Origin: Gamarada debralockiae
Lineage: Eukaryota > Ascomycota > Leotiomycetes > Helotiales > Hyphodiscaceae
Direction: 5' to 3'
Length of the DNA stretch: 58,851 nt
NCBI GenBank assembly: GCA_002803225.1
Contig: NXFV01000454.1
Coordinates: forward strand, 1 to 58,851
Below are positions 23,837 to 36,334 of this stretch, in pieces; within the stretch, counting starts at the first letter, position 1; each line of letters begins with the position of its first letter. A program made the position numbers and the translations under genes. A model generated the notes under the pieces. That model was given only the letters and a program-made list of their open reading frames with translations. It made no database searches and was not told the origin of the DNA.

Positions 23837-25260
23837 TTATGCAATTTCAGGGTTCTGTTCCTTCACCGCTTGTACCAATGCCTCCATTCCTCCAACTTCC
23901 GTAGGGCCTTCTTGACCCTTTGGCGGCAGCGCCCAGTCTGGAAGAGGGCTGAGATAACTCCACGATCCACCGGCATCCTCATACCGAAGACTGTGAAGCC
24001 ACAAGCACAGCTCTTGTTCCCCAGGATCTGTATAGAGTGGCGTTTGACAGACGTCACAGAGCTCCCCGGACATCTTTTCAGCCTTCTTCTTGTTATACTC
24101 GTCCACCATCTCGTCATGGTAAGCCACGGCGTCAGCCACTTCTGATTTTCCCATCCGAGATAGGCGCGTGATAATATCCTCATCTGAATCCTGGGTTGCA
24201 TCAGCATCGTTAGCTCCCAATGAGGACCCCCACACTCGTTGATTGCAGTATATTGGATCGTTGCCTATAGGATGGCCCAGGAATTGTAGATGGACTCGCA
24301 GTTGATGTGTCCTTCCTGTTACAGGCAAACACCTGACAATTGAATAACCCTCTTTCTTCAACCATGGCCTCGACTCTCCAGGGTTAGCCTGGTCGGGCGA
24401 AGTCGTGTCCGGTGATGTACTCTCCGACGTTGGCGGGTAATAGACAAGCTTCTTGAAGACCGTGCGTGCAGCCTTACCGCTTGCTCTCACGCGGTTGAGG
24501 CCAAGCTTCGGAGATATTTGAAGGATTGGCATGTCGCAGACAACCTCACCATCTGGAAACTCTCCTTTGACTCGTGCAATGTATTCCTTCCTCACGGTCC
24601 TGCCTTCTATTTGTATGCTCAGTTTTTCCGCCGCCTTTGGATGCTTGGCAATGAACATGACACCACTAGTCAGTCTGTCGAGTCTATTGCATGGCAGCGG
24701 ATTCCACTGATGCCCACGTTCTGCCCGCATGATTTCTACCACTGAGTTGTAATTGTAGCGTCCAGCGGGGTGCACCGGTACCCCAGAAGGTTTATTAATG
24801 ACGATCATATCATCATCTTCGTGTAGGACAGATATCGGGAGTGCTGTGACGGGTGGTTCGTGTCGGTGTAAGGTGTGAGAAATGACATCTCCGTTCTTGA
24901 CGATATGTTGCGGTGTTGGTACTGGCTTCCCGTTAACCGTGACCGCTCCGCGTTCTATGGCATCTTTCTAATGCTGTCAGTTTGGAGTCACTGCATCTCT
25001 GGCAGACGGCCTACATAGTATTCTAGTGGTCTATCCCGAAATTCGCTCGAAAATATGTCCAACAGTTCTCGTCCTCTCCACCTCTGTTTGCAGAATGTGT
25101 TGTATGTAAAGTGGTATGGCGCAACCTTCCGTAGCCCATCGTCTAGGTAGTAGGGTCTCGGCCATGGATCGGCGGGTGTGGTTATCACAGTGGGAGGCTC
25201 TTCGAAGGGTTGCTTTTCTTCGAGAGGTGGATAACCCTGGGTGGCTTCAACGAGGGCCAT
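23837..25260 (-). CDS. PUS9: tRNA pseudouridine-32 synthase (RluA family)
   Basis: Exons 25260-25015 and 24967-23837 encode 458 residues around a 47-nt intron (GTAGGC, CTGAC branch, TAG). The N-terminal block YYLDDGLRKVAPYHFTY...CKQRWRGRELLDIFSSEFRDRP is the signature of the PUS9/RIB2 branch. It is followed by the S4-like AIERGAVTVNGK element and the RluA catalytic motif NRLDRLTSGVMF, whose Asp is the nucleophile. VTGRTHQLRVHLQFLGHPI is the second conserved block. The enzyme converts uridine 32 of tRNAs to pseudouridine. Unlike yeast RIB2 there is no fused deaminase domain; instead the C-terminus has CDVCQTPLYTDPGEQELCLWLHSLRYE, a small Cys/His segment common in fungal and plant members. Whether it acts in the cytosol, mitochondria or both is not evident. 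Confidence 0.9.
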
Positions 25261-25622
25261 CGTCGGGTTGGTGAGTCGTGCTCGACGGGCGAGAAGCGCG
25301 GCTAAGCGCGACGAAGAAGCCAGCGAAGCCGTGGTTATGAGAGAATGTCGGTATGGTATATGTACTCGTGGAGGTGAGCGCGACGTTGAGAGGAATAAGA
25401 ATAGAAATATTTTGAGAAATAGGCGGTGTAAATAGGCAGAATCTCATGTCGGGCATGTCGGAAAGAGGCTGAAAGTACCTCGGTCAGGAACCAACATCCT
25501 CCTTGGTCCCTTTTCGAGGTCCACCTTCATCAATCTTTCTGTTTAGCTCTGGTCTCTTAATTCAATCGGAAACTTGTTTAATATACATGGCGTAAGCTTG
25601 GACGTGCGTGTCTGTACAAACC
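25261..25622. other. Divergent promoter between PUS9 and the thioesterase gene
   Basis: These 362 bp separate two start codons pointing away from each other, so they should contain both core promoters. No other feature is seen. Confidence 0.6.
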
Positions 25623-26198
25623 ATGGCTGCATATGGGGACCTGAAGAACAGGAGGAGAAAGGATTACGGCTACGTCCTTGAATATCGAACACGATGGTAT
25701 GCCAACTAATGAATCTCGAGAGAACCTCTGCTGACCCTTATTTCAAGGTCTGATAACGATATGTATGATCATATGAACAACAGCATCTACAACTTCTTGT
25801 GAGCATGATCTTTAGCCCTCTCTCTAAGCTCTGATTCTTTCTTTTCTGACGATTTCAGGTACGACTCCGTTGTCAACACTTATCTCATTGAAGAATGTGG
25901 GCTTGATCCGCCGACATCTCCACAATACGGACTCGTTGTCCATTCTCATAACGACTTCTTCGGTTCCATAGCCTTTCCCGCCGTGGCCGAGCTCGCTCTT
26001 AGAGTGAACAAGTTAGGCAAAAGCAGCGTCACCTACGAAGTTGCCCTTTTCCAGCGTGGCGTGGAGGAAGTCAAATCAGTCGGCGAGTTCGTCCATGTCT
26101 TTGTAGACCGAGAAACTGGTAGACCAGCGACAAAGGGCATGAACGGGGATCTCAAGGGAGGCCTCAAGAAGATTTTGGTGAAGCAATCGAAGCTTTGA
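25623..26198 (+). CDS. Hotdog-fold acyl-CoA thioesterase (4HBT family)
   Basis: Three exons (25623-25696, 25748-25798, 25859-26198) encode 154 residues; introns are 51 and 60 nt. The family signature RTRWSDNDMYDHMNNSIYNFLYDS is split over the three exons, with the Asp expected at the active site and the H-x-N-N segment that lines the substrate pocket. The hydrophobic central helix and the FQRGVEEVKSVGEFVHVFVDRETGRP strand complete the fold. YbgC-like proteins hydrolyse acyl-CoA or similar thioesters in the cytosol or mitochondria. The second exon is only 51 nt, yet frame and motif continuity make the model firm. Confidence 0.9.
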
Positions 26199-27094
26199 TT
26201 ACACCTCTGTCACACTCCGGAGTATGCTGGTACTTTCTCGATCTCATGGATCTCCCTCGGCAAACCATGCCCGTTTTCCGAGTCGCTGGCCTTGCGTGCA
26301 CTTTTGCTTTCACCCACTCTAAGTTATTCATTTGTGGTGCAGTATCCGCGGCGATTCTTATGTTAGGAGTCCTGACAGCCCCTTGTCTGACGTAACGTCG
26401 AAGGTTTCACCTGGCAGATAGTTCAACCGAAGACGAACAGCTCTCAGGTACAAAGGAGTACATGGTTAAATTCATCTGCGTTCTCTCTCCAATGGAATAT
26501 TAGAGCCATCACCATCTCGGTCCTACAGCCCAATTCGGGAAGCCGACCACAGGCAGAAATCGATCATCAAACACAATCCGACGATGACCTAGTTCAAATC
26601 CAATGCATGGCGCGCCAAGTCGCCGGGAAGGAAGTCCGTTTCCGTGGAGGACGACCCCTTCCTATATTTCCAGTCGGAGTTTGAGAAAAACACGCTGTCT
26701 CTCGGCAAATCAGCGAAGAGATTTAATTGCCGATCCTTGATCAACACCAACCGCCGCCACCCCGACTTTGTAATTGGCGTTTACCCCGCTATTGTGGGGT
26801 ATTCCCCAACCCCTAAGACACGTCAGTGGCTGGGTAAATTACGGGTTGCATTGTGATATGGGCTTTGGTTTGAACCATGCGCGGATGACATCTATGTAAT
26901 ATCGCTATCTTTCGGTCTTTTCCCCATTATTTATCAAGAACGTCAGCTTCCTCAGTCCATCTGTTGTAAGCACCGCTTTCCATTCGGCTGAAAGTTCAAC
27001 CGCTGAGCTACTTTTGGTGAAGTTGTAAAATTTTATCAACATCGCACCCCCCCTTTGATACCTCGTTCAAGCTTGCGGTCGCAAATTCAGAGCT
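26199..27094. other. Intergenic region, 0.9 kb
   Basis: 3' flank of the thioesterase gene and promoter of the next MFS gene. A 70-codon frame at 26644-26856 has no support from motifs or splice sites. Nothing else is seen. Confidence 0.5.
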
Positions 27095-28915
27095 ATGGTG
27101 ACTGCTCACGATGACTACGAGAAAGGCCTATCGGGAGGCGATGTCGAGTCCAGTTCTGATGGGAAAGGACAAAGCCATCATGTCGATGCAAAAGACTCAG
27201 TGAATGCTCCAGAAGTCTCCCTCCGACCTACACGGACCTTCGAGGCACCTGAACACATTCGCAACATGACCCCAGAGGAGAGAATGGTAGTTGAGTCAAG
27301 ATTGAAGAGGAAGATCGATTTCAGATTGATGCCCATGATCATTCTGATGTATATTCTGAACTATCTCGATCGTGTAAGCCCTTTGCGACCGAGTTCAACG
27401 TACTGAAACTCATGCATCGCAGAACAACATTGCTGCGGCAAAATTGGCAGGAATAGTTGGTGATCTTCATTTGAAGGGCGTGCAATATCAGGTTTGTATC
27501 TCTCTTTCGTCAAGTGATCAAAGCTAATCGGAAATAATATAGACTTCCGTCAGCATTCTGTTCGTCGGCTACCTCTTGATGCAAGTTCCATCCAACCTCT
27601 TCCTCAACAAAATCGGTAAACCTGCTATCTATCTGCCAACATGTATGGTCATTTGGGGCACCATATCTGCTGCAACGGCCGCTTGTCAAACATATGGTGG
27701 ACTCGTCGCTTGTCGATTCATGCTTGGATTCATCGAGGCAGCCTACTTCGTAAGTCAAGGTCTGTCAAGCTCGAAAGTGGAATACTGATATTTCGATAGC
27801 CTGGGTGCCTTTACTTTCTCTCATGTTGGTACACCCGAGCAGAGCTTGGTCTACGGACCGCGATGTTTTATTCTGGTGCATTGATTAGCGGTGCATTCTC
27901 TGGTCTTATTGCTGCTGGAGTCAAGGCTCACCTGAACGGTGCCCGTGGAATGCTTGCCTGGAGATGGCTCTTCATCATCGAAGGTGTCATCACTATCTTC
28001 ATTGCAATGTGCTCATACTTTATATTGCCCAACTTTCCTCGAACTACAACTTGGTTGACGGAAGAAGAACGGCAGCTGGCTATTTGGAGACTTGAAGAAG
28101 ATATTGGTGAGGATGACTGGGTGGACAGTCAGCACCAGTCATTCAAGCATGGGTTGAAGCTCGCATTTTCGGATGTCAAGACTTACATTTTAATGGTTCT
28201 ACTCTTTGGTTTTGTTGCCTCTGGAACTGTCACAAATTTCTTCCCGTAAGCCATCCTAACCCAGGAAAAATTTTGTTGCTAATACCGCTGCAGCACTGTC
28301 GTAGCTACTTTACATTATAGCGATGTTGACTCGCTTCTCCTGACTGCACCTCCATATGTTTTGGCAGTCATTACAACATTCATTAACAGTTGGCACGCTG
28401 ATCGAACTGGCGAGCGTTTCTTTCACATCGTCTGTCCACTTTTCTTCGCCGTCTTCGCGTTCATCCTTGCTGCGGCCACAACCAAAACTGGACCAAGATA
28501 CTTGGCGATGATGCTTATGGTCCCGGGAGTCTACACCGGCTATGTGGTTGCTTTGGCTTGGATCAGTAACTCCCTTCCAAGACCGCCCGCCAAACGTGCA
28601 GCGGCACTTGCGTTTATTAACGCGATCTCGAATACGAGCTCAATCTACGCGAGTTACATGTACCAGACAAACATGGGTAGGTAGTCTCTCAATTCTTCTC
28701 TTGAAGCTTAGCTGACACGGCGCTCAGGACCTCGATATGTAATCGCGATGAGCGTGAACTGCGCCATGTCCACGATGGCTATTTTTGCGGCTTTGACGTT
28801 GAGAATTATCCTGGTGAGGTTGAACAAGAAGTTGGATCAAGGTATTTTTGTAGAAGGGGCGATCAACTCAGGCACGACCGAAGCGGGGAAGAAGGGTTTC
28901 AGATTCAAGATATAA
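27095..28915 (+). CDS. MFS anion:cation symporter, Dal5 (allantoate/nicotinate permease) type
   Basis: Six exons (27095-27373, 27423-27491, 27543-27749, 27800-28245, 28294-28676, 28728-28915) encode 523 residues; all introns are 48-51 nt. The first helix reads RLMPMIILMYILNYLDRNNIAAAK, the hallmark of the ACS/Dal5 family. It is followed by VSILFVGYLLMQVPSNLFLNKIG and the helix 4-5 block RFMLGFIEAAYFPGCLYFLSCWYTRAELGLR. NFFPTVVATLHYSDVDSLLLTAPPY opens the second half. Family members import small carboxylates and ureides such as allantoate, nicotinate or pantothenate through the plasma membrane by proton symport. The substrate here is not predictable. Confidence 0.92.
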
Positions 28916-29408
28916 GTTGATGCAGCAAACCCGAGCCAGGGAGTTTATGGATGGTATGGGCCACCACGGTGTGGCTTTTGATCGAGAAGGCTTTCTTGGT
29001 ACTACATCATCATTTTGTCGGCCAACTATCAGCGACAGAATCTCGTCCAACATTTATCGGGTAAAATTTTCTCAATCACTCGTGGCCCGTTTACCTGGCC
29101 GTGATCACTTCTTGGTGTGAATCGCTCAAATTTGCTCAATTATTCTCTGTGGAGCTTTGACACTTATTGCAGGACGGGGTCACTAGCCGTGGGTATGAGA
29201 TCGCGCTTTAAATACCTTTATTCTCATGGAATTGAACGAGATTTCCTACAAAACGAATTTTTTTCTATCAGACCCCTACATACATGACCGAACCTCATAC
29301 CATCCCACCAAAATCCAACCAACACCACTGATGCCAAGAAAGACCGACCCGATTAAGGAAATTTAAAGAGATTCCATCCGTCCATCCTACAGCTGCAATT
29401 GCGGCTTC
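28916..29408. other. Convergent 3' region
   Basis: About 490 bp between two converging genes. The reading frames present are shadows; no gene, repeat or RNA is supported. Confidence 0.5.
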
Positions 29409-30072
29409 TCAAATAGTCGTAGGAGCAGTGCTCTTGATCACCACAGGGAAAGATCCATTTGAAGGAGCACCAGCAGCATTCCACTACAATAATTTAGCAT
29501 TGTTAGGTCAAGAGACAATAAATCGAGGAGTACGTACGTAGAGTCCATAGATACCAGTGGTATTTGTGGAGGTTGCCCAGAACTGCAACTCATAATCCGA
29601 TTCACTTGCAGCATACGCGACTTGAGTTCCGAACCAGGCAAATCCGGTGGTCACACCCCCGGTGGGAACCGTTCCATTGGAGGATACGAATCCGACTTGA
29701 GCATAGGAACCGTTAGTAGGGATAATGTACAGTTCCAGGGTCTCGTTGAAGGAGGTTGTGGTCGAGTTGGCTGCAATGGTCCAGGGAACAGTGGTGTCGT
29801 CTGAGTTGGTGGTGAAAGTAATGTTTGTTGCTGTGCCCCAGGTAGGGGCTGCCGAGCCGATATAGGCAAGTCCTGTCATTGAAGTGAGTTGGGCTCATAG
29901 GGTGAAAGTTTGGTAACTCACCGTTGTCATAGAAGACAGGAGCTCCATTAGCCTCGGACCCGTACGCATAGAGTGTCACCTCGCTGCTGTCCCGCTTGTG
30001 CTTGAGAGCGAATGCACTCGACAAGCTGCAGAGAGCTAGGAGAGAAGCCGCAGTAGAGTATTGAAATAACAT
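29409..30072 (-). CDS. Small secreted protein, fungal, unknown function
   Basis: Three exons (30072-29922, 29872-29538, 29483-29409) encode 186 residues. The first 22 residues form a clear signal peptide (LLALCSLSSAFA), followed by KHKR, a likely Kex2 site. The mature part has no cysteines and is rich in Thr/Ser/Asn/Gly with many N-glycosylation sequons (NIT, NST, NET, NGS, NGT, NTT). Alternating hydrophobic patterns (ELYIIPTNGSYAQVGFVSS, YELQFWATSTNTTGIYGLYW) suggest a beta-rich fold. I recognise no named family. It is divergently transcribed from the laccase gene across 1.15 kb, so shared regulation is possible but not shown. Confidence 0.82.
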
Positions 30073-31219
30073 GATGATTGAAGAGGAGTCGACTGTGGAA
30101 ACTTCTAATTGACGAAGAGAGTGTAGATTTTCTGTGCGGTTGAAGACTTCTTCACTCAGCGACTACCGATCATTATGTATTCGCCGATGCAGGACAATGA
30201 CGGAAAAGGAGAAAGCCTTTCATCAAAGAAAGAATCATTGAGCTTGCTGAATCCATTTCTGGATAGCTTACGCATGCCAACCCCTGAAAGCTCAGTAAGT
30301 GGATGTATCCTAAAGGCTGAGCATTCTACCGTTGTAGACTGACGAAAATTTTCAAAGGTGGTCCCGAAAAGTTAAAATCGTCCCGAAATTGCATTCCAAG
30401 CGACAAAGCAGGTGCTCCAAATCGGCATCCTCATATTTCCTCCTTTATTGAGTGGAGCAAACAGTGCTGGGCGCTGAACATTCTTCGTCATTCGTCCACG
30501 TGACCGTGTTTCAGGACAAGAATAGCTCCCGGCTACACCGTGCATTCGGAATATACTTTCCCAATCGAGCAATATCGACCCACACAACTCCGCGAACACC
30601 CATGCACGTCCTTGTCGTCGAACCTGAACATCAGACGAGTCTCTTCCATGGCATAACGGCGGAAAACGAATCGGCAAGCTTTTTCGTCTCAAAGGTCAGC
30701 CACTGGTCGTTTGTTTCGTTTCGCAGGGCTAATTTTGCCTAGGCTTTGAATTATGTTCACGGAATTAGCCTTATTTTGACAGCCTCAGCCACCATAGAGG
30801 GTCTTTCCTGTCGCCGCGTGGCCTGTGCTCATCCCTTTTCGCCGAACGAGGTCATCGTTCAACGGTTCTCTCCTTGTCGATTGCGAGTAAGTAACATCTC
30901 ACTTAGAGACATGCGTATAGCTTTACGAAGCCCTGGCTTCTCATTCAGGACAACGCGGCGATCTTCTCATCTTTCTTAATTTGGAGTCAATGTATTATGC
31001 TTCTCTATAAGCTTACCGCATTTGGAATGATTGCGGGAGCTTGTCCAAAAGCTTCAGAGCTTGTCCGAGTCTCGAGAGTTGTATATAATATCTTAGAGTT
31101 GTCTCTTGGTTCAGATCATCATCAGCATTCGATCCATCTTCTTCAGTCTCTACTCATTCCTCATTGCTTTCGTCTTCTTTCTTCTCTTTCATTTTCGCTT
31201 GAGTTGCACTGCTTCCGCC
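30073..31219. promoter_or_regulatory. Divergent promoter region of secreted protein and laccase
   Basis: A TATATAAT box at 31082-31089 lies 131-138 bp ahead of the laccase ATG and is followed by a pyrimidine-rich leader. No gene is supported in the remaining kilobase. Confidence 0.5.
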
Positions 31220-33041
31220 ATGCATTTCCCTTCTTTGCTGGCTTCAGGCCTAGCTTTGGCCATCTCCGGAGCCTCAGCAGCCCCTCATGTCTCCTCTCTT
31301 GAAAAGAGATGCACCTATTCCTCTACCGACAGAGCTTGTTGGGGCGACTACGATTTGTCCACCAACTACTACGATGAAGCTCCAGACACTGGAAACACAG
31401 TAGAGGTGTGTAGACCTGCCAATCTCCATTCGAGGACAAATTCTAACGCTTCATAGTACTACTTTGAGCTTGTCAACACAACAGCTGCCTTAGATGGTGT
31501 TTCTAGAGACGTTTTGCTTGTCAATGGCACCTTCCCAGGTCCAACTATCTATGCTGACTGGGGTGATACTGTTGGTAAGTTGCCCACTTCCCGCTTCCCA
31601 ATCAGCAACTCACCTCCATAGTTGTCCATCTTTACAACGGCCTTACAAACAATGGTACTGGCCTTCATTTCCACGGTATTCGCCAAAACTACACCAACCA
31701 AATGGACGGTGTTCCATCTATTACTCAATGCCCCACTGCACCTGGAGAAGTAAGTTTCAGTACCGAGCTCCACATTTGACTTTGCTAATGGACTTCCAGT
31801 CGATAACCTACACCTGGAAGGCCACCCAGTACGGGCACTCATGGTACCACTCCCACTTTGCTCTTCAAGCATGGGAAGGAGTTCTTGGTGGAATCATCAT
31901 TAACGGCCCTGCTACTTCTAACTACGACAATGACATGGGTGTCCTCTTCTTGAACGACTGGACACATCAGACTGCCGATCAAGTCTACACTTCTGCCGAA
32001 ACATCCGGACCCCCAACTTTGGACAACGGTCTCATCAACGGCACAAACGTGTACGGAGATGTCGGATCCCGCTTCAACATGACCTTCACGGAAGGTGAAT
32101 CCCACCGCATCAGACTCGTCAACGGCGCCATTGACACTCACTTCAAATTCATGATCGATAACCATACCATGACCGTCATCGCCATGGATTTCGTTCCTAT
32201 TGTCCCCTATGATACCACAGTTCTTAGCATCGGAATGGGTCAACGATACGATATTATCGTTAATGCCACCGAGACCGCGGGCAACTACTGGCTCCGAGCA
32301 ATCCCCCAAACATCATGCAGTGACAACGACAACACCGACAACATCAAGGGAATAGTGAAATACGATTCCACCGATGACGATGAGCCAACCACGTCTGCAT
32401 ATGACTACACCGATTCATGTGATGACGAAGACATGTCTGATCTCGTGCCTTATCTTGCCCTTGATGCCAGCGGATACGATGTCGAGGACGAAGAAGCTAT
32501 CACTGTCGGAAAATCCAGCAATCTCTTCAAATGGTACATGGAAGCCACAACCTTCGTTGTCGAATGGGCAGACCCAACACTTCTTCAGATCTATAATGAT
32601 GACACTAACTTCACAACCTCCTCCCACGTTGTTGAGCTCGACACTGCTGATGAATGGGTCTACTTCGTCATCGAGACTACCCAGGCTGTTCCTCACCCCA
32701 TCCATCTCCACGGCCACGATTTCTACGTCCTCGCTCAAGGCTCTGGAACTTACTCTACCTCTTCCGTGACCCTGACTTTGACCAACCCGCCGAGAAGAGA
32801 CGTCGCGATGCTTCCTTCGTCCGGATATTTGGTCATTGCGTTCCAGACTGATAACCCGGGTGCCTGGCTCATGCATTGCCACATTGGATGGCACACCTCT
32901 GAGGGCTTTGCGCTCCAATTGGTTGAGCGATACTCGGAGATTGCGGCATTGATTGATTACGATACCCTGAACTCGACCTGTGCAGCTTGGGAGACGTACG
33001 CTACTGATAACAGCATTGAGGAGGATGACTCTGGAGTGTAA
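31220..33041 (+). CDS. Secreted ascomycete laccase (multicopper oxidase)
   Basis: Four exons (31220-31405, 31457-31574, 31622-31749, 31800-33041) encode 557 residues. A signal peptide of about 20 residues is followed by LEKR, a probable Kex2 site. The four copper-binding signatures are intact: HFHGIRQ, WYHSHF, HPIHLHGHDF and HCHIGWH. Ten residues after the type-1 Cys the axial position is Phe (HCHIGWHTSEGF), a substitution associated with higher redox potential; many ascomycete laccases have Leu there. The protein ends in DDSGV, matching the DSG(I/V/L) C-terminal plug that blocks the solvent channel in ascomycete laccases. It should oxidise phenols with reduction of O2 to water, outside the cell. 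The introns are 47-51 nt. Confidence 0.95.
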
Positions 33042-34741
33042 ACGGGTCCCAAATAGCTGGGGATAATGGGATTGAGTCTTTGCTACGGGATTTTCCTTTG
33101 TTTGGGACGGTAGATGCATGGTTTGCGGGTATGGGAGGGAGTGGCATTGCATGAGTTGAGGGGATCGGAGTTTGTACTGTACGGGGTATTTCTTTTCTTT
33201 GTCAGGATTAAAAGTTCCGGTTTGGAAGTATTTATCAAATATCAAGAACCAAATAATCTGCCATTGTTTCCTCAATGCTCTAACTCTAGCTGTCTCTATT
33301 CAGGTTCAAGAGTGCTTAAACATTCCTTGCACCAGCGATGCCCGTACGTTGAGATAGGTTTATGCCCCGGCTAATTCAGTTACACCTCTACCATCTTTCG
33401 GACGACTTCGTTTTCCCACCTTCATTTCAACATCATCGTTGCGATTTCAACGCGAAATTCATCCATTGTCCATTCTTAACTTCACATATTTCAAATAACA
33501 GTCATTTAAATGCTTGATTTCCTATTCTTCGCCGAGTTCTTGCCTTTCTCGAAGCTTCCAACGCTCCTAGATGAAGGTTGCTCCGGCTCCTGAAGACTGG
33601 TCATGACCTTTCTAGAATGTGGGATGGCCAAATGGAGGTGCATTGGCATCATCTTCTAACCCAGAGGCTCTCCGCTGATGAGAGAAACGCTCATTCGCTA
33701 CTTCCTTTCGAACAGCCAAAGTCACATGCATCGGCCAGGTTTCGACCTGTAACTCAAAAGATTACGGACGTGGCCGGTTCCTTTAACGACCGAGAGGTAT
33801 AGCAGTAGCTGCTATTAAGATTTCGAAAGAAATTTGTCAGAGAGTTTGGGTGTTTGGAGTGTGGTGGCCGCATCGATCAACGACAGGCATTGGCTCTGCT
33901 ACTGAGAATAGCCTCACCCGTTTTGGATGACGAAATGGTTGAACGGCAGAAGAGTGAGCACGAGCGTTCTCGCGGTTAGAAGCCCGTCGGCTTCAAGGGA
34001 AACTGTCTACAATTACGACCTTTGGTTTAACTCTACTCGTGACCAACCTCTGATTGGCTTCACAATTTGGGAACTCCGAGAGCATATCTCAGGACTCGTA
34101 AGATGGCAGACAGGCAAAATGGTTTCTCGATTCAACATGGAAGCTACCAAAGGCCACAGGAGGCTTTGAGTATCAATCAAGAGAAGTAGGGCGTTAAGAG
34201 AGTTGTCCATCCTGAATATGGTGCATCCGCTAGAACATAAATTTGAACTCCCAACTGTGGTACGAGAGTTCGTATTTTACGCGGCGTAGTCTTTCAAGAA
34301 GCAAGAGTTGGTTCTTGAAGTCTTGCGAATAAAACAAAGGGCGTTGAGGTCTGTTCGTCAGTACTCGGTCTCTCGAAAAGCTTCCTCGGCGGTTGCACCT
34401 TCTCTGCTCTTCCTCGACAACAATATTGACACACACCAATAATCTTCCTTGACAACTCCATCAACCATTAGTTGCTCCTGGGTGGAACACATTCTTTCAG
34501 TTTCGAATAGTCATATTGTATTCCTTTACTTTCAGTTTGAAATTCACTGCTGTCCATGATCTCTTCACCTTGGCTGGCTCCTCACCTTTAGATCAGAGCA
34601 ATACGACAGCACGACAATAGCAACGATCTTCCATTAATTCTCGAGCATCTACTCTTCCTCTTCAACAACCCTCACGCTGATTCTCCCATCTTGCAGAATA
34701 ACGTTCGACTTCACACGACAGCAGTCGACCGCATCCCAGCC
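33042..34741. other. Intergenic region, 1.7 kb
   Basis: No gene is supported. Several frames of 60-80 codons occur on both strands without motifs, splice partners or coding-like bias. The last 200 bp must hold the promoter and pyrimidine-rich leader of the next gene. Confidence 0.5.
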
Positions 34742-36110
34742 ATGAGCATCGCTCAAATCGCCCCATTTCTTGCTGGAATTCCCAAAGATGGGCCACAGCC
34801 GACTCATTATTTCATGTACGATCATCACTTTCTCTACGAGGAATTCCAGGGACACTTCATGTCTGCGAAGAGGGTCGTGGCCATGGGCTTTCTCAAAGAC
34901 TGGACATGGCACATCAACGAGCGACGTATTTTTTCACGCCTTTGTTCCCGATTTTTCCATTGTTCAAGACTAATGCGCCTATTCAGAGAAACCCAACATT
35001 CGCTATACCTTCAAAATTGCAGATCACATAGCAGAAGGCCCGGTCATCGCCCCAGCTACGAAATTCGCTCCACAACCCTCCGTTAATGGCACCTTCGGAT
35101 TGCTCTTGGAGCTAACACCAGAGCTCAAGGCCTTACTCGAAGAAAGGTACGATGTTCGTAAAGTAGCTATGATTCAGGAAATACACTCGATCTTCAAAAC
35201 CCCAGATGGAAGCGGCTTGCGAACGGTTGTCTGCAAGGCGCTTGTTTATTGGGATCCATGGGACACTGCAGATGGACTTCAACATAACGTATTCGAGAAT
35301 CCGCGTGAGAGGGAAAAGTGGAAGAAGGGATTGCTTGCGCTTAAGTATGTGGGAGCTCCAGATGGGTGGGTTCACGCGATTATGAGACGCTTGAGAGGAG
35401 AACCAGTAGATCCAGAGCCCCTGTTTTCGACTGCCATGAAATCCGAGCCGCTTCCGTCAGCAAACAGCGAGCATATTCAGAAAGCCCAGCACAATCAGCA
35501 ACATTATGGAAGACAGCCAACTCCGCAAAACTCGATTCCAAGATTGCCTCAGATGCCATCGACAACCCCAACTTCGGGTCCGAGACCAATGATGCCAATT
35601 GTTCAACAGGACCCAGCGATTCAAGCCCGAATAGAAGGACAGAGACTAGCCCATATGACTCCTCCTCCACAGGCTCAGCCTCGTCCAGCGATTCAAGCAC
35701 GGAGACCATTGCCCAGCCAGCCAATTGTTCAGGATCAGCCAACAATTCAAGGCCAGACCGGGCAAGATAGAAGAGCAAATGTTCAATACAACCCAACGAT
35801 TCAGGGCCACATTATCCAGGATACAATAGCCAGTCTACCAATCGCTCAACAGCATCCGATGATTTAAAATCGTGGCGGATATGATAGTCTAATGGTTCAG
35901 TATAAGTCAGCGACTTAGCCCTAGGTTGGACAGGACGGAAGATCAATCGCTCAACGAAACCCAGAGGTTCAGGGTCGTATGGACGAGGATGGGCGGACCT
36001 TGTTTGTCTCCAACAAGCGGAAAGGAGATTCGGAGGATAGATTGACGGAAGAGTTGAAGCGCCTGAAAAGAGATCATCACCTGGGAGGAAAGCCGCCGCT
36101 GCCAAAATGA
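34742..36110 (+). CDS. Gamma-glutamylcyclotransferase-like protein, 3' part interrupted by three in-frame stops
   Basis: Exons 34742-34925 and 34987-35867 encode 354 residues to the first stop. The N-terminal half, with YFMYDHHFLYEEF and RVVAMGFLKDWTWHINER, resembles the fungal gamma-glutamylcyclotransferase-like fold, though the usual YGSN loop is altered to YDHH. After about residue 210 the protein becomes Gln/Pro-rich with repeated PxIQxQ units. Beyond the TAA at 35865-35867 the same frame stays coding-like to a TGA at 36108-36110, ending in a charged segment (GRMDEDGRTLFVSNKRKG, then a Lys/Glu-rich helix). Only TAG codons at 35916 and 35922 interrupt it. All three stops differ from Gln codons by one C-to-T step at CpA. 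No intron with good signals and the right length removes them. The gene may be recently truncated. Confidence 0.65.
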
Positions 36111-36326
36111 ATGGCCCACATCGGTTGAAGAACTGCGACTTTCGTGTGTAAAACTAGGCATAAATTATATAAATACTTACAATCCCTTGATCCCAAACAT
36201 CAGCCTCACAGTTGGTACGTAAAGCAGTGGGTCATCACGTGTTCTGATTAGAAATCAAGCCTGCTACTAGAAGTCGGGGTATTTCAAGGGGTGACGTTCT
36301 AGCCTCAAAACAAAGTCAATACCCCA

Positions 36327-36334
36327 TATATATC
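36327..36334 (+). promoter_or_regulatory. TATA-like element before the broken epimerase gene
   Basis: An ATATATAT stretch lies about 90 bp upstream of the ATG at 36421 and is followed by a pyrimidine-rich tract, the usual arrangement in fungal promoters. Confidence 0.35.

Noticed and set aside
35833..35924. Hidden intron removing the first stops of the cyclotransferase-like gene
   Set aside because: The available GT...AG pairs have weak donors and lengths that are not multiples of three, so they break the frame that continues to 36110.
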